A stretch of DNA of 35,382 bases from Mycobacterium asiaticum (GTDB taxonomy: Bacteria > Actinomycetota > Actinomycetes > Mycobacteriales > Mycobacteriaceae): positions 1-35,382 of the forward strand of contig NZ_LZKQ01000287.1 of NCBI RefSeq assembly GCF_001668675.1, written 5' to 3'. Below, piece after piece: positions 25,506 to 32,487 of this stretch (positions are counted from its first letter, which is position 1; every line of letters begins with the position of its first letter). Position numbers and translations under genes: made by a program. A model generated the notes under the pieces. The model was not told the origin of the DNA, ran no database searches, and saw nothing but the letters and a program-made list of their open reading frames with translations.

Positions 25506-26318
25506 CTATTTGCTTGCCCGCGCCCGACGGGCATCCAGCACCACCTGAACGATCAACACCAAAACCGCCACCCCCATCAGCAGCGTCGACAGCGCATAGG
25601 CCCCGTACTCCACGCCGCGGTTGTAGCGGTCCGACACCAGCAGGGTCAGCGTCTGCGACTGGCCCGGCAGGTTGGACGACACCATGATCACCGCGCCGTA
25701 TTCGCCGAGGGTACGCGCAATGGTGAGCACGATGCCGTACGTCAGGCCCCAGCGGATGGATGGCAGGGTGATTCGCCAAAACGTCTGCCACCAACCCGAA
25801 CCCAGGGTGGCCGCCGCCTGCTCCTGGTCGGTGCCCAGTTCGTGCAGTACCGGTTCCACCTCGCGCACCACGAAGGGCAGCGTGACGAAGACGCTGGCCA
25901 GCACGATGCCGGGCAGGCCGAAGATGATCTTGAACCCGAGGTCACGTTCGACGAACCCCAGCGCGCCGCCGGCGCCCCACAGCACGATCAACGCCACACC
26001 CACGATCACCGGTGACACGGCAAACGGCAGGTCGATGATCGCCTGCAGGACCCCCTTGCCGCGGAACCGATTGCGCGCCAACACCAGCGCCGTCGGGATG
26101 CCGAAGACCACATTGAGCGGCACCACGATCGCTACCACCAGCAGGGAGAGGTTCAGCGCGGATACCGCCGCGGGCGTACTGACCCAGTCGTAGAACTGAC
26201 CCAGCCCCGGCTCAAACGTGCGCCACAGGATCAGCATCACCGGAATGATAAGCAGCACAAGGATATACGCCAGGGCGGTGTAGCGAAGGAGGTAGCGAAC
26301 CGAACGCGACGACGTCAT
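25506..26318 (-). CDS. cysW: CysW, sulfate ABC transporter permease
   Basis: A 270-residue inner-membrane permease with six predicted helices. The cytoplasmic loop that contacts the ATPase has the EAA-like motif EQAAATLGSGWWQTFWRITLP followed by GEYGAVIMVSSNLPGQ. It forms the channel with CysT. The ATG at 26318 overlaps the cysT stop by 4 bases (ATGA), which implies translational coupling and balanced subunit synthesis. Confidence 0.96.
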   Translation of the reverse strand: MTSSRSVRYLLRYTALAYILVLLIIPVMLILWRTFEPGLGQFYDWVSTPAAVSALNLSLLVVAIVVPLNVVFGIPTALVLARNRFRGKGVLQAIIDLPFAVSPVIVGVALIVLWGAGGALGFVERDLGFKIIFGLPGIVLASVFVTLPFVVREVEPVLHELGTDQEQAAATLGSGWWQTFWRITLPSIRWGLTYGIVLTIARTLGEYGAVIMVSSNLPGQSQTLTLLVSDRYNRGVEYGAYALSTLLMGVAVLVLIVQVVLDARRARASK

Positions 26319-27160
26319 GCCGACAACTCCTCACGCTTGGCCGCCCGGGCGCCGAAGAGGCGCAGGATCAGCAGCACCACGAACGAAATACTCAGCAGCA
26401 CAATCGAGATCGCGGCGGCACCGACACGGTCGTCGTTCTCGATCAGCGTCCGGATCCACTGCGAGGACACCTCGGTCTTACCCGGCACCGCACCACCGAT
26501 CAGCACCACCGAACCGAACTCGCCGATAGCCCGCGAAAACGCCAGACCCGCACCGGACAACAAGGCCGGCAACAACGACGGCAGCACCACGGAGGTGAAG
26601 ATCTTGGGGCCATTGGCACCCAGCGACGCCGCCGCCTCCTCGGTTTCCCGATCGATCTCCAGCAGCACTGGCTGGACCGCGCGCACCACGAACGGCAACG
26701 TCACGAATGCCAGCGCGATCCCGACGCCCCATTCGGTGTGCTGCAGGTGCAGACCGACCGGGCTGTGGTTTCCGTAGAGAGCGAGCATCACCAGGCTGGC
26801 CACGATCGTGGGCAGCGCGAACGGCAGGTCGATGACCGCATCGACGAGGCGCTTGCCGAAGAAGTCGTCGCGCACCAGCACCCAGGCGATCAGCAGCCCG
26901 AAGACCGTGTTCAGCAGCGTCACGCAGACCGAGATGGTCAGCGTCACCCGCAACGACTCCACCGCCGCATGCGACGTGACGGCCAGCCAGAACGCGCTCC
27001 ACCCGCCGTCGACCGCCTGCCACAGGATCGCGGCGAGCGGCAGCAGCACGATGACCGACAGCCATAGGGTCGCCACACCGACGCGCAGCGAGGTGCTGCC
27101 TGCGCGGCCGACGGCGGGCGCCTCGTCGGCGGGCTGATTCGGGGTCGTGATCACGGTCAT
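26315..27160 (-). CDS. cysT: CysT, sulfate ABC transporter permease
   Basis: A 281-residue permease with six predicted helices and the EAA-like loop EEAAASLGANGPKIFTSVVLP followed by GEFGSVVLIGGAVPGKTEV, closely parallel to CysW. The start is set at ATG 27160 (MTVITTPNQ), which overlaps the subI stop by 4 bases and agrees with the 283 residues of M. tuberculosis CysT; a longer in-frame opening runs inside subI and has no support. It pairs with CysW in the membrane. Confidence 0.96.
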   Translation of the reverse strand: MTVITTPNQPADEAPAVGRAGSTSLRVGVATLWLSVIVLLPLAAILWQAVDGGWSAFWLAVTSHAAVESLRVTLTISVCVTLLNTVFGLLIAWVLVRDDFFGKRLVDAVIDLPFALPTIVASLVMLALYGNHSPVGLHLQHTEWGVGIALAFVTLPFVVRAVQPVLLEIDRETEEAAASLGANGPKIFTSVVLPSLLPALLSGAGLAFSRAIGEFGSVVLIGGAVPGKTEVSSQWIRTLIENDDRVGAAAISIVLLSISFVVLLILRLFGARAAKREELSA

Positions 27161-28215
27161 CCGGTGGCCTGCGTGTAGATCTTGGTGATGCTGCCCCCGC
27201 TCTTGTCGAACAGTTGCGGGTCGACCGTGGCCCACCCGCCGAGATCAGCGATGGTCCACAGCTTCGCCGGCACCGGGAACTGGCCCCGGAAGGCGGCCGC
27301 CACCGACGGATCGACCGGCCGGAACCCGGCCTCGGCCCACAACCGCTGCGCCGCAGCGGTGTACTGGAAGTTCTTGAAAGCCGTCGCGGCGGCCAGATGG
27401 GTTCCCGTCACGATCACCGCCATCGGGTTCTCGATCTTGAATGTCTGCGGCGGCGTGACGTGCTCGACCGGCTTGCCGGCGTGCTCGGCGGCGATGGCTT
27501 CGTTCTCGTAGCTGATCAGAACGTCGCCGCTGCCCTGGACGAAGACATCGGTGGCCTCCCGTCCCGAACCTGGACGCATTTTGACGTGTTCCCTTACCAA
27601 TCGATTGACAAACTCGATGCCCGCCTGCCCGTTACGGCCGCCTTCGCTCTTGACCGCGTACGGCGCCAGCAGATTCCACTTCGCCGAGCCGGAGCTCAGC
27701 GGGCTGGGGGTGATGACGTCGATCCCCGGGCGCAGCAGGTCATCCCAGTTTCTGATGTTCTTCGGGTTGCCCTTGCGCACCACCAGGGTCACCACCGACC
27801 CGAACGGAATACCCTTGGTGGCGTCGGTATTCCAGTCTTTTGAGACCTTGCCCGACTTGATCAGCCGGGTGATGTCCGGCTCGACGGAGAAGTTCACCAG
27901 GTCGGCGGGCTTGCCTTCGGCGACGCCGCGCGACTGGTCACCGGAGGCACCGTAGGAGGTGATCACCTGCACGCCGTTGCCTTCTTCGGAGGCGTTAAAC
28001 GCCGGAATCACCTTGCTCCAGCCGGGTTCTGCCACCGAATACGCGACCAGCGTGACAGTGGATTTCGCGTTGGCCAGTCCCCCGCCGCCAACGACATCGC
28101 TGGGGCCGCCGCGGCATGCCGCCAGGACGCCGACGAGACCGAAGACGAGTGCCAGCGCGACGGAGTGTCGCCGACGCGGCACGCGTCTGACGTCGTCGGG
28201 GAACATCTGCGACAT
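27157..28215 (-). CDS. subI: SubI, sulfate-binding lipoprotein
   Basis: A 352-residue periplasmic sulfate-binding protein anchored as a lipoprotein. The basic n-region (RRVPRRRH) and hydrophobic core lead into a lipobox LAAC, followed by RGGPSDVVGGGG. Mature motifs include VTLVAYSVAEPGWSKVIPAF, TSYGASGDQSR, VNFSVEPDITRL and NPLSSGS-like PSPLSSGSAKWNL, typical of SBP/CysP-type proteins. I place the start at ATG 28215, because GGAAGG stands 6 bases before it; ATG 28239 in frame is possible but has no comparable ribosome site. First gene of the transporter operon, and preceded by a Cys-rich small ORF. Confidence 0.95.
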   Translation of the reverse strand: MSQMFPDDVRRVPRRRHSVALALVFGLVGVLAACRGGPSDVVGGGGLANAKSTVTLVAYSVAEPGWSKVIPAFNASEEGNGVQVITSYGASGDQSRGVAEGKPADLVNFSVEPDITRLIKSGKVSKDWNTDATKGIPFGSVVTLVVRKGNPKNIRNWDDLLRPGIDVITPSPLSSGSAKWNLLAPYAVKSEGGRNGQAGIEFVNRLVREHVKMRPGSGREATDVFVQGSGDVLISYENEAIAAEHAGKPVEHVTPPQTFKIENPMAVIVTGTHLAAATAFKNFQYTAAAQRLWAEAGFRPVDPSVAAAFRGQFPVPAKLWTIADLGGWATVDPQLFDKSGGSITKIYTQATG

Positions 28216-28254
28216 TGACGACCTTCCGGGGCGGGACATATGGATCGGGTGTCC

Positions 28255-28266
28255 CCGTAGCTACGG
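28255..28266. promoter_or_regulatory. 12-bp perfect palindrome CCGTAGCTACGG in the subI leader
   Basis: CCGTAGCTACGG is fully self-complementary and lies 40 bases upstream of the preferred subI start, between the Cys-rich small ORF and subI. It could be a small hairpin (4-bp stem, AGCT loop) or an operator half. No known regulator site is recognised. Confidence 0.3.
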
Positions 28267-28330
28267 AATGGCAATCAGGCAAATTCGAGGGATCTCACGA
28301 ACTCACACCAGGCCGCGCACGGGTCGGGAG

Positions 28331-28435
28331 TCAGCGACAACAGTGTGCGTCGGCCATGGGGCAAACCACCACGGCGCAAATAGCGCAGCCGGACGCCACG
28401 ACGTGGCGATCCAAAACACCGGCTGCTGCATGCAT
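28331..28435 (-). CDS. Putative cysteine-rich leader ORF upstream of subI-cysTWA
   Basis: A 34-residue ORF from ATG 28435 to TGA 28331, ending 115 bases before the subI ATG on the same strand. It contains five cysteines: CAICAVVVC (residues 17-25) and the terminal HCCR. The ATG is preceded by exactly 7 bases and the -10 hexamer TAGGCT, with TTGCCA 16 bases further up, so it can be the first codon of a leaderless message. It does not carry the full RRHVDL pattern, although LDRHVV is reminiscent. By analogy with the Cys leader before nirA in this window it may attenuate the sulfate-uptake operon in response to cysteine. The role is inferred. Confidence 0.6.
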   Translation of the reverse strand: MHAAAGVLDRHVVASGCAICAVVVCPMADAHCCR

Positions 28436-28442
28436 GTCGCGA

Positions 28443-28470
28443 AGCCTAACAGAGTTCTCACAGCTGGCAA
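28443..28470 (-). promoter_or_regulatory. Predicted promoter of the subI leader and operon
   Basis: On the minus strand TTGCCA (28470-28465, five of six to TTGACA) and TAGGCT (28448-28443, TANNNT) are 16 bases apart. The start codon of the Cys-rich ORF comes 7 bases later. Confidence 0.55.
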
Positions 28471-28503
28471 TTCGGCGGGCGATGCAGTGTGTGAGCAACG
28501 GAC

Positions 28504-28581
28504 TCAGTGCGTCAGCAACCACATCAGGATCACCAAAGCGACCAGTGCGACCAGGATCAGCGTGACGTGCGAACGGGGCAT
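28504..28581 (-). CDS. Very small single-pass membrane peptide (25 aa)
   Basis: An ORF from ATG 28581 to TGA 28504 encodes 25 residues: MPRSH followed by an uninterrupted hydrophobic helix (VTLILVALVALVILMWLL) and TH. It begins 4 bases after the stop of the upstream 64-residue membrane protein, so it could be translated by reinitiation. No family is recognised. The clean polar-helix-polar layout and tight spacing favour a real gene, but at 25 codons chance cannot be excluded. Confidence 0.45.
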   Translation of the reverse strand: MPRSHVTLILVALVALVILMWLLTH

Positions 28582-28585
28582 CCGG

Positions 28586-28780
28586 CTATCCGGAGGCCTC
28601 GTCGGAATGACGGGCCCGGCGCAACAGCTGGATTCCCCTGCCCAGCGACGCGTCCAGGACCGTTGCCAGGAAATACGCCATGAACAGAACGACCGGCATG
28701 ACCGTCAGGGCCTGGAGCACGAAGGGCAGGCCGGAGAGCCACAACTCGACCCCGTCCCACCAACTCAAGAACCCGTTCAC
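28586..28780 (-). CDS. Small membrane protein (64 aa), apparently leaderless
   Basis: From GTG 28780 (an alternative GTG is at 28789) the protein reads MNGFLSWWDGVELWLSGLPF, then a hydrophobic helix at about residues 18-44 (VLQALTVMPVVLFMAYFLA), then a basic tail with LLRRARHSDEASG. The -10 hexamer TAGGGT lies 7 bases before GTG 28780, and no Shine-Dalgarno is present, so a leaderless message is likely. M. tuberculosis has a small membrane gene (Rv2401A) at this position, from memory. It diverges from the GH15 gene. Function unknown. Confidence 0.7.
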   Translation of the reverse strand: MNGFLSWWDGVELWLSGLPFVLQALTVMPVVLFMAYFLATVLDASLGRGIQLLRRARHSDEASG

Positions 28781-28787
28781 CGCGTCC

Positions 28788-28793
28788 ACCCTA
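28788..28793 (-). promoter_or_regulatory. Predicted -10 (TAGGGT) of the 64-aa membrane protein gene
   Basis: TAGGGT on the minus strand is followed by 7 bases and GTG 28780. It fits the TANNNT pattern of mycobacterial sigma-A promoters. Confidence 0.5.
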
Positions 28794-28863
28794 TTGGTCC
28801 GGCCATTTGAAGCCAACGTGAGCCGAAAGGCCAGTGGGCGTTCCTGGCCGCCCCGGTAACACG

Positions 28864-28869
28864 TAGGTT
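28864..28869 (+). promoter_or_regulatory. Possible -10 (TAGGTT) of the GH15 gene
   Basis: TAGGTT fits TANNNT and lies 43 bases before the preferred ATG of the glycoside hydrolase gene. No convincing -35 is seen. Confidence 0.35.
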
Positions 28870-28912
28870 GCGGCGGTGGACGCGAAGCGGGTCGACGTTC
28901 GATGATGTCGGG

Positions 28913-30973
28913 ATGGTCCTGCACGCCGACTCTGCCGACTCAGTCAACGACCACCTCGCATCTTCGGTCGACGAGCTGCCCGCGATACCTCAGCCCACTG
29001 GGCTGGCGCCGATCGACGCTGCCGCCGCCGAACTCGACTCGCTGGCGCCCTACGTTTCCAATTCCCCCTCGCGCAACCCGTTTCCCCCAATCGCCGACTA
29101 CGCCTTCCTGTCCGACTGGGAAACCACCTGCCTGATCTCGCCGGCCGGCTCCGTGGAGTGGCTGTGCGTGCCGCGGCCGGATTCCCCCAGCGTGTTCGGC
29201 GCGATTCTGGACCGTAGCGCCGGCCACTTCCGGATCGGGCCGTACGGCGTCTCGGTGCCGTCGGCGCGGCGCTATCTGCCCGGCAGCCTGATCATGGAGA
29301 CCACCTGGCAGACGCACACCGGCTGGCTGATCGTGCGTGACGCGCTGGTGATGGGCCGCTGGCACGACATCGAGCGCCGGTCCCGCACGCATCGGCGCAC
29401 CCCGATGGACTGGGACGCCGAGCACATCCTGCTGCGCACCGTGCGCTGCGTCAGCGGCACGGTCGAACTGATGATGAGCTGTGAGCCGGCGTTCGACTAC
29501 CACCGCGTCGGCACCACCTGGGAGTATTCGGCCAACGCCTACGGCGAGGCGATCGCGCGGGCCGCCAAACAACCCGACGCTCACCCGACGCTGCGGCTGA
29601 CCACGAACCTCAACATCGGGCTGGAAGGCCGCGAGGCGCGCGCCCGCACCCGGATGAAAGAGGGCGATGACATCTTCGTGGCGCTGAGCTGGACCAAGCA
29701 CCCAGCACCGCAGACCTACCAAGAGGCCGCCGACAAGATGTGGCAGACCACTGAATGCTGGCGGCAGTGGATCAACATCGGCAACTTCCCGGACCATCCG
29801 TGGCGCGCCTACCTGCAGCGCAGCGCGCTGACCCTGAAGGGTCTGACCTACTCGCCCACCGGCGCGCTGCTGGCCGCCAGCACCACCTCGCTGCCGGAGA
29901 CGCCGCGCGGCGAGCGCAACTGGGACTACCGTTACTCCTGGATCCGCGACTCCACCTTCGCGCTGTGGGGCCTCTACACGATCGGCCTGGATCGGGAGGC
30001 GGACGACTTCTTTGCGTTCATCGCCGACGTCTCCGGTGCCAACAGCGACGAGCGGCACCCGCTGCAGGTGATGTACGGCGTCGGCGGCGAGCGCAGTCTG
30101 ATCGAAGAGGAACTGCACCACCTGTCCGGCTACGACCACGCCCGGCCGGTCCGCATTGGCAATGGGGCCTACAACCAGATGCAGCACGACATCTGGGGCT
30201 CCATCCTGGACTCGTTCTACCTGCATGCCCGCTCCCGTGAGCAGGTTCCGGAGAACCTGTGGCCGGTGCTCAAGAAGCAGGTCGAAGAGGCGATCAAGCA
30301 CTGGCGCGAGCCGGACCGCGGCATTTGGGAGGTGCGCGGGGAGCCGCAGCACTTCACTTCCTCGAAGGTGATGTGCTGGGTGGCCCTGGACCGCGGCGCC
30401 AAGCTGGCCGAGCGCCAGGGTGAGAAGAGCTACGCCCAGCAGTGGCGCAAGATCGCCGAGGAGATCAGGGAAGACATCCTGGCGAACGGCGTGGACTCCC
30501 GCGGCGTGTTCACCCAGCGCTACGGCAGCGATGCGTTGGACGCCTCGCTGCTGCTGGTGGTGCTGACCCGGTTCCTGCCCCCGGATGACCCGCGGGTGCG
30601 CAACACGGTGCTGGCCATCGCCGACGAACTCACCGAGGAAGGCCTGGTGCTGCGGTACCGGGTGGAAGAGACCGACGACGGCCTGTCCGGCGAGGAAGGC
30701 ACCTTCACCATCTGCTCGTTCTGGCTGGTGTCGGCGCTGGTGGAGATCGGCGAGGTGGCCCGCGCCAAGCGGCTCTGCGAACGATTGCTGGCCTACGCGA
30801 GCCCGCTGCACCTCTACGCCGAGGAGATCGAGCCGCGGACCGGCCGGCACCTGGGCAACTTCCCGCAGGCGTTCACCCACCTGGCGCTGATCAACGCCGT
30901 GGTTCACGTCATCCGCGCCGAGGAGGAGGCCGATGGTTCGGGGGCCTTCCAGCCTGCCAACGCCCCCGTCTGA
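28913..30973 (+). CDS. GH15-family glycoside hydrolase, trehalase-like (Rv2402 type)
   Basis: A 686-residue protein from ATG 28913 (MVLHADSAD). After a variable, acidic N-terminal 60 residues comes the GH15 N-terminal beta domain with IADYAFLSDWETTCLISPAGSVEWLC, then an (alpha/alpha)6 barrel. Catalytic-type glutamates are Glu473 in GIWEVRG and Glu594/595 in GEEGTF; RNWDYRYSWIRDSTF and GNGAYNQMQHDIWG are further family motifs. M. tuberculosis Rv2402 and its M. smegmatis counterpart belong here; the latter has been described as a trehalase. Cytoplasmic: no signal peptide. An in-frame ATG 45 bases upstream (28868) would lengthen it without added support. It is divergent from the 64-residue membrane protein and convergent with lppR. 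Confidence 0.9.
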   Translation: MVLHADSADSVNDHLASSVDELPAIPQPTGLAPIDAAAAELDSLAPYVSNSPSRNPFPPIADYAFLSDWETTCLISPAGSVEWLCVPRPDSPSVFGAILDRSAGHFRIGPYGVSVPSARRYLPGSLIMETTWQTHTGWLIVRDALVMGRWHDIERRSRTHRRTPMDWDAEHILLRTVRCVSGTVELMMSCEPAFDYHRVGTTWEYSANAYGEAIARAAKQPDAHPTLRLTTNLNIGLEGREARARTRMKEGDDIFVALSWTKHPAPQTYQEAADKMWQTTECWRQWINIGNFPDHPWRAYLQRSALTLKGLTYSPTGALLAASTTSLPETPRGERNWDYRYSWIRDSTFALWGLYTIGLDREADDFFAFIADVSGANSDERHPLQVMYGVGGERSLIEEELHHLSGYDHARPVRIGNGAYNQMQHDIWGSILDSFYLHARSREQVPENLWPVLKKQVEEAIKHWREPDRGIWEVRGEPQHFTSSKVMCWVALDRGAKLAERQGEKSYAQQWRKIAEEIREDILANGVDSRGVFTQRYGSDALDASLLLVVLTRFLPPDDPRVRNTVLAIADELTEEGLVLRYRVEETDDGLSGEEGTFTICSFWLVSALVEIGEVARAKRLCERLLAYASPLHLYAEEIEPRTGRHLGNFPQAFTHLALINAVVHVIRAEEEADGSGAFQPANAPV

Positions 30974-30975
30974 GG

Positions 30976-31725
30976 TCAGCTGCGCGCGCTGATCTTGTCC
31001 ATCACCGCGTGGGCGATGGTGACGGCGCTGGTGTGCGGGTCCCCCGTCCCCGGGTCCGCCGAATTCTGGACGCTGAAGAAGGCGACCTCGACCTCGACCA
31101 GGCAGTTCACCCGCAACCCCAGGGCCCGGGCTTCGGGCCTGCGCCCGCCGGTCGCGCCGGCGGCCTGCACGTAGACCGTGGCGGCCAGCACCGAGTTGTC
31201 CACCCGCACCTCGGTGATTTCGTCGCTGAAATTGAGGGCGCCGCCCGAGATCGTCAGGGTCTTTCCGTTGCAGCCGTTCCACTGTTGGGTGAACTGCGCG
31301 AACAGCGCGGCGGCGTCGGCGGCGGTGGGCAGCGCCACCACGGCTTCGGCGACGCTGATGACCTTGCCGGATTCGCCTGCGCTCCACCATGTCTCACGAG
31401 CGACGTTCTTGACGTCGGCGGATTCGTAGGCGCTCCTGATGGTCATCGTCGAGACCCCGGCGCATTCGGCCGGCTGAATGTCGCCGAGCCCGGCCTGCAG
31501 CTTTTCCCGACCACCGAACCGCGGGGGCAGGCGAGGGTCCCCCTTGAACGGTTGACCGAGCATGTTGGCCAGCACCACGTCGTCGACCAGCACCCCCTTG
31601 ATCACCTCGCCGGTGAGCGGATTGGGCTTCAACCCGGCCGCCGGGCGGGCGGTGCCGGCGATGGCGTGGGTGCAGCCCGTCAGCAGTGAAACCGCCAACA
31701 GTGCGGCGGCCCAGCGGGATTTCAT
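30976..31725 (-). CDS. lppR: LppR-like lipoprotein with PknH-type sensor domain
   Basis: A 249-residue secreted lipoprotein. The signal peptide runs to LLTGC (Cys18). The mature part has the PknH C-terminal-like sensor fold pattern: PAECAGV, later FTQQWNGCNGKTLT and a C-terminal LRVNCLVEVEVAFF, with four cysteines that probably form two disulfides. M. tuberculosis LppR (251 residues) is next to lepA in the same order. The fold is shared with extracellular domains of the kinase PknH, so ligand binding outside the membrane is likely; the ligand is unknown. It lies 22 bases after a related lipoprotein gene and ends 2 bases from the convergent GH15 stop. Confidence 0.88.
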   Translation of the reverse strand: MKSRWAAALLAVSLLTGCTHAIAGTARPAAGLKPNPLTGEVIKGVLVDDVVLANMLGQPFKGDPRLPPRFGGREKLQAGLGDIQPAECAGVSTMTIRSAYESADVKNVARETWWSAGESGKVISVAEAVVALPTAADAAALFAQFTQQWNGCNGKTLTISGGALNFSDEITEVRVDNSVLAATVYVQAAGATGGRRPEARALGLRVNCLVEVEVAFFSVQNSADPGTGDPHTSAVTIAHAVMDKISARS

Positions 31726-31747
31726 CGAATGCCTCTCTGTTTCGACC

Positions 31748-32485
31748 TCAACTCATGCCGGCCACTTTGCGCAACATGGTTCTGGCGAGATCGGTTGCCC
31801 TGCTGCCGGTTTGCAGGTGCGGCCGCACGGCGACCTGCACATCCACGATGACATCGGACTCGACGCCGACGGCACGCTCGACTGGGAACTGCGGGGTGTG
31901 GTGGTTGTCCCAGCTCAGGATCGTGGCCAAGAGCAGCGATCCACGCACCTGGACATCCGTCACCTGGTGATAGAGCTGGGTCTTGCTGGAGTCCCAGGTG
32001 AACATCGTCAGCGTGGTGCCTTGGCAGTGCTGCCACTGCCGAGTGAATGTTGCGAACAGCCGCTCGGCATCGGCCGTCGAGGCGAATTTGATGGCCGCTG
32101 CGGTCGCTTTCGACGCCGCCACATCGAAGTCATAGTTCCAGTAATCCTGCACCGCGGCGTCTCGCACGGGGCCCTTTTCGTACACGATATGCATCCGTGG
32201 GCTGACGGCCCCGAGGCACTCGATGGGTGCGGCATCCTTGTCGGTGCGAATCCCGTCGGGCAGTACCTCGATACCGCCGACCCGCGGCGGCGGATTCTGC
32301 TGCAGCTCGTTGCCGACCGCCGCGCGGATCTCTTCGTCGGTGGGCATGATCTGGACGACGGGCGCCATCGACGGTGGCGACGGCGAATACCGTGCGGTGC
32401 CGTCCACGGTGGTGGCGCAGCCGGTGATCAGCAGCCCGGCGCACAGCGCGATCGCGCGAGCACGGCCCGTCCCCGCGAAAGGCAT
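31748..32485 (-). CDS. Second LppR-like lipoprotein (PknH-type sensor domain)
   Basis: A 245-residue lipoprotein from ATG 32485 with a short basic n-region and lipobox LITGC. A longer in-frame opening reads through the end of lepA and is rejected. The mature domain parallels the downstream LppR: a Pro-rich linker, PIECLGAV, then FTRQWQHCQGTTLT at the corresponding place, and VERAVGVESDVIVDVQVAV near the end. It appears to be a diverged tandem duplicate. It lacks the second cysteine pair of LppR in the last third, so its disulfide pattern differs. The ATG is 2 bases after the lepA stop, so it is probably in the lepA operon. Confidence 0.85.
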   Translation of the reverse strand: MPFAGTGRARAIALCAGLLITGCATTVDGTARYSPSPPSMAPVVQIMPTDEEIRAAVGNELQQNPPPRVGGIEVLPDGIRTDKDAAPIECLGAVSPRMHIVYEKGPVRDAAVQDYWNYDFDVAASKATAAAIKFASTADAERLFATFTRQWQHCQGTTLTMFTWDSSKTQLYHQVTDVQVRGSLLLATILSWDNHHTPQFPVERAVGVESDVIVDVQVAVRPHLQTGSRATDLARTMLRKVAGMS

Positions 32486-32487
32486 CG

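Noticed and set aside
28940..31390. Very long open frame on the minus strand (over 800 codons) opposite the GH15 and lppR region
   Set aside because: It is antisense to a clear GH15 enzyme, has low-complexity Arg/Gly/Val/Gln composition, no motif and no ribosome site. High GC content at third positions opens such frames by chance.
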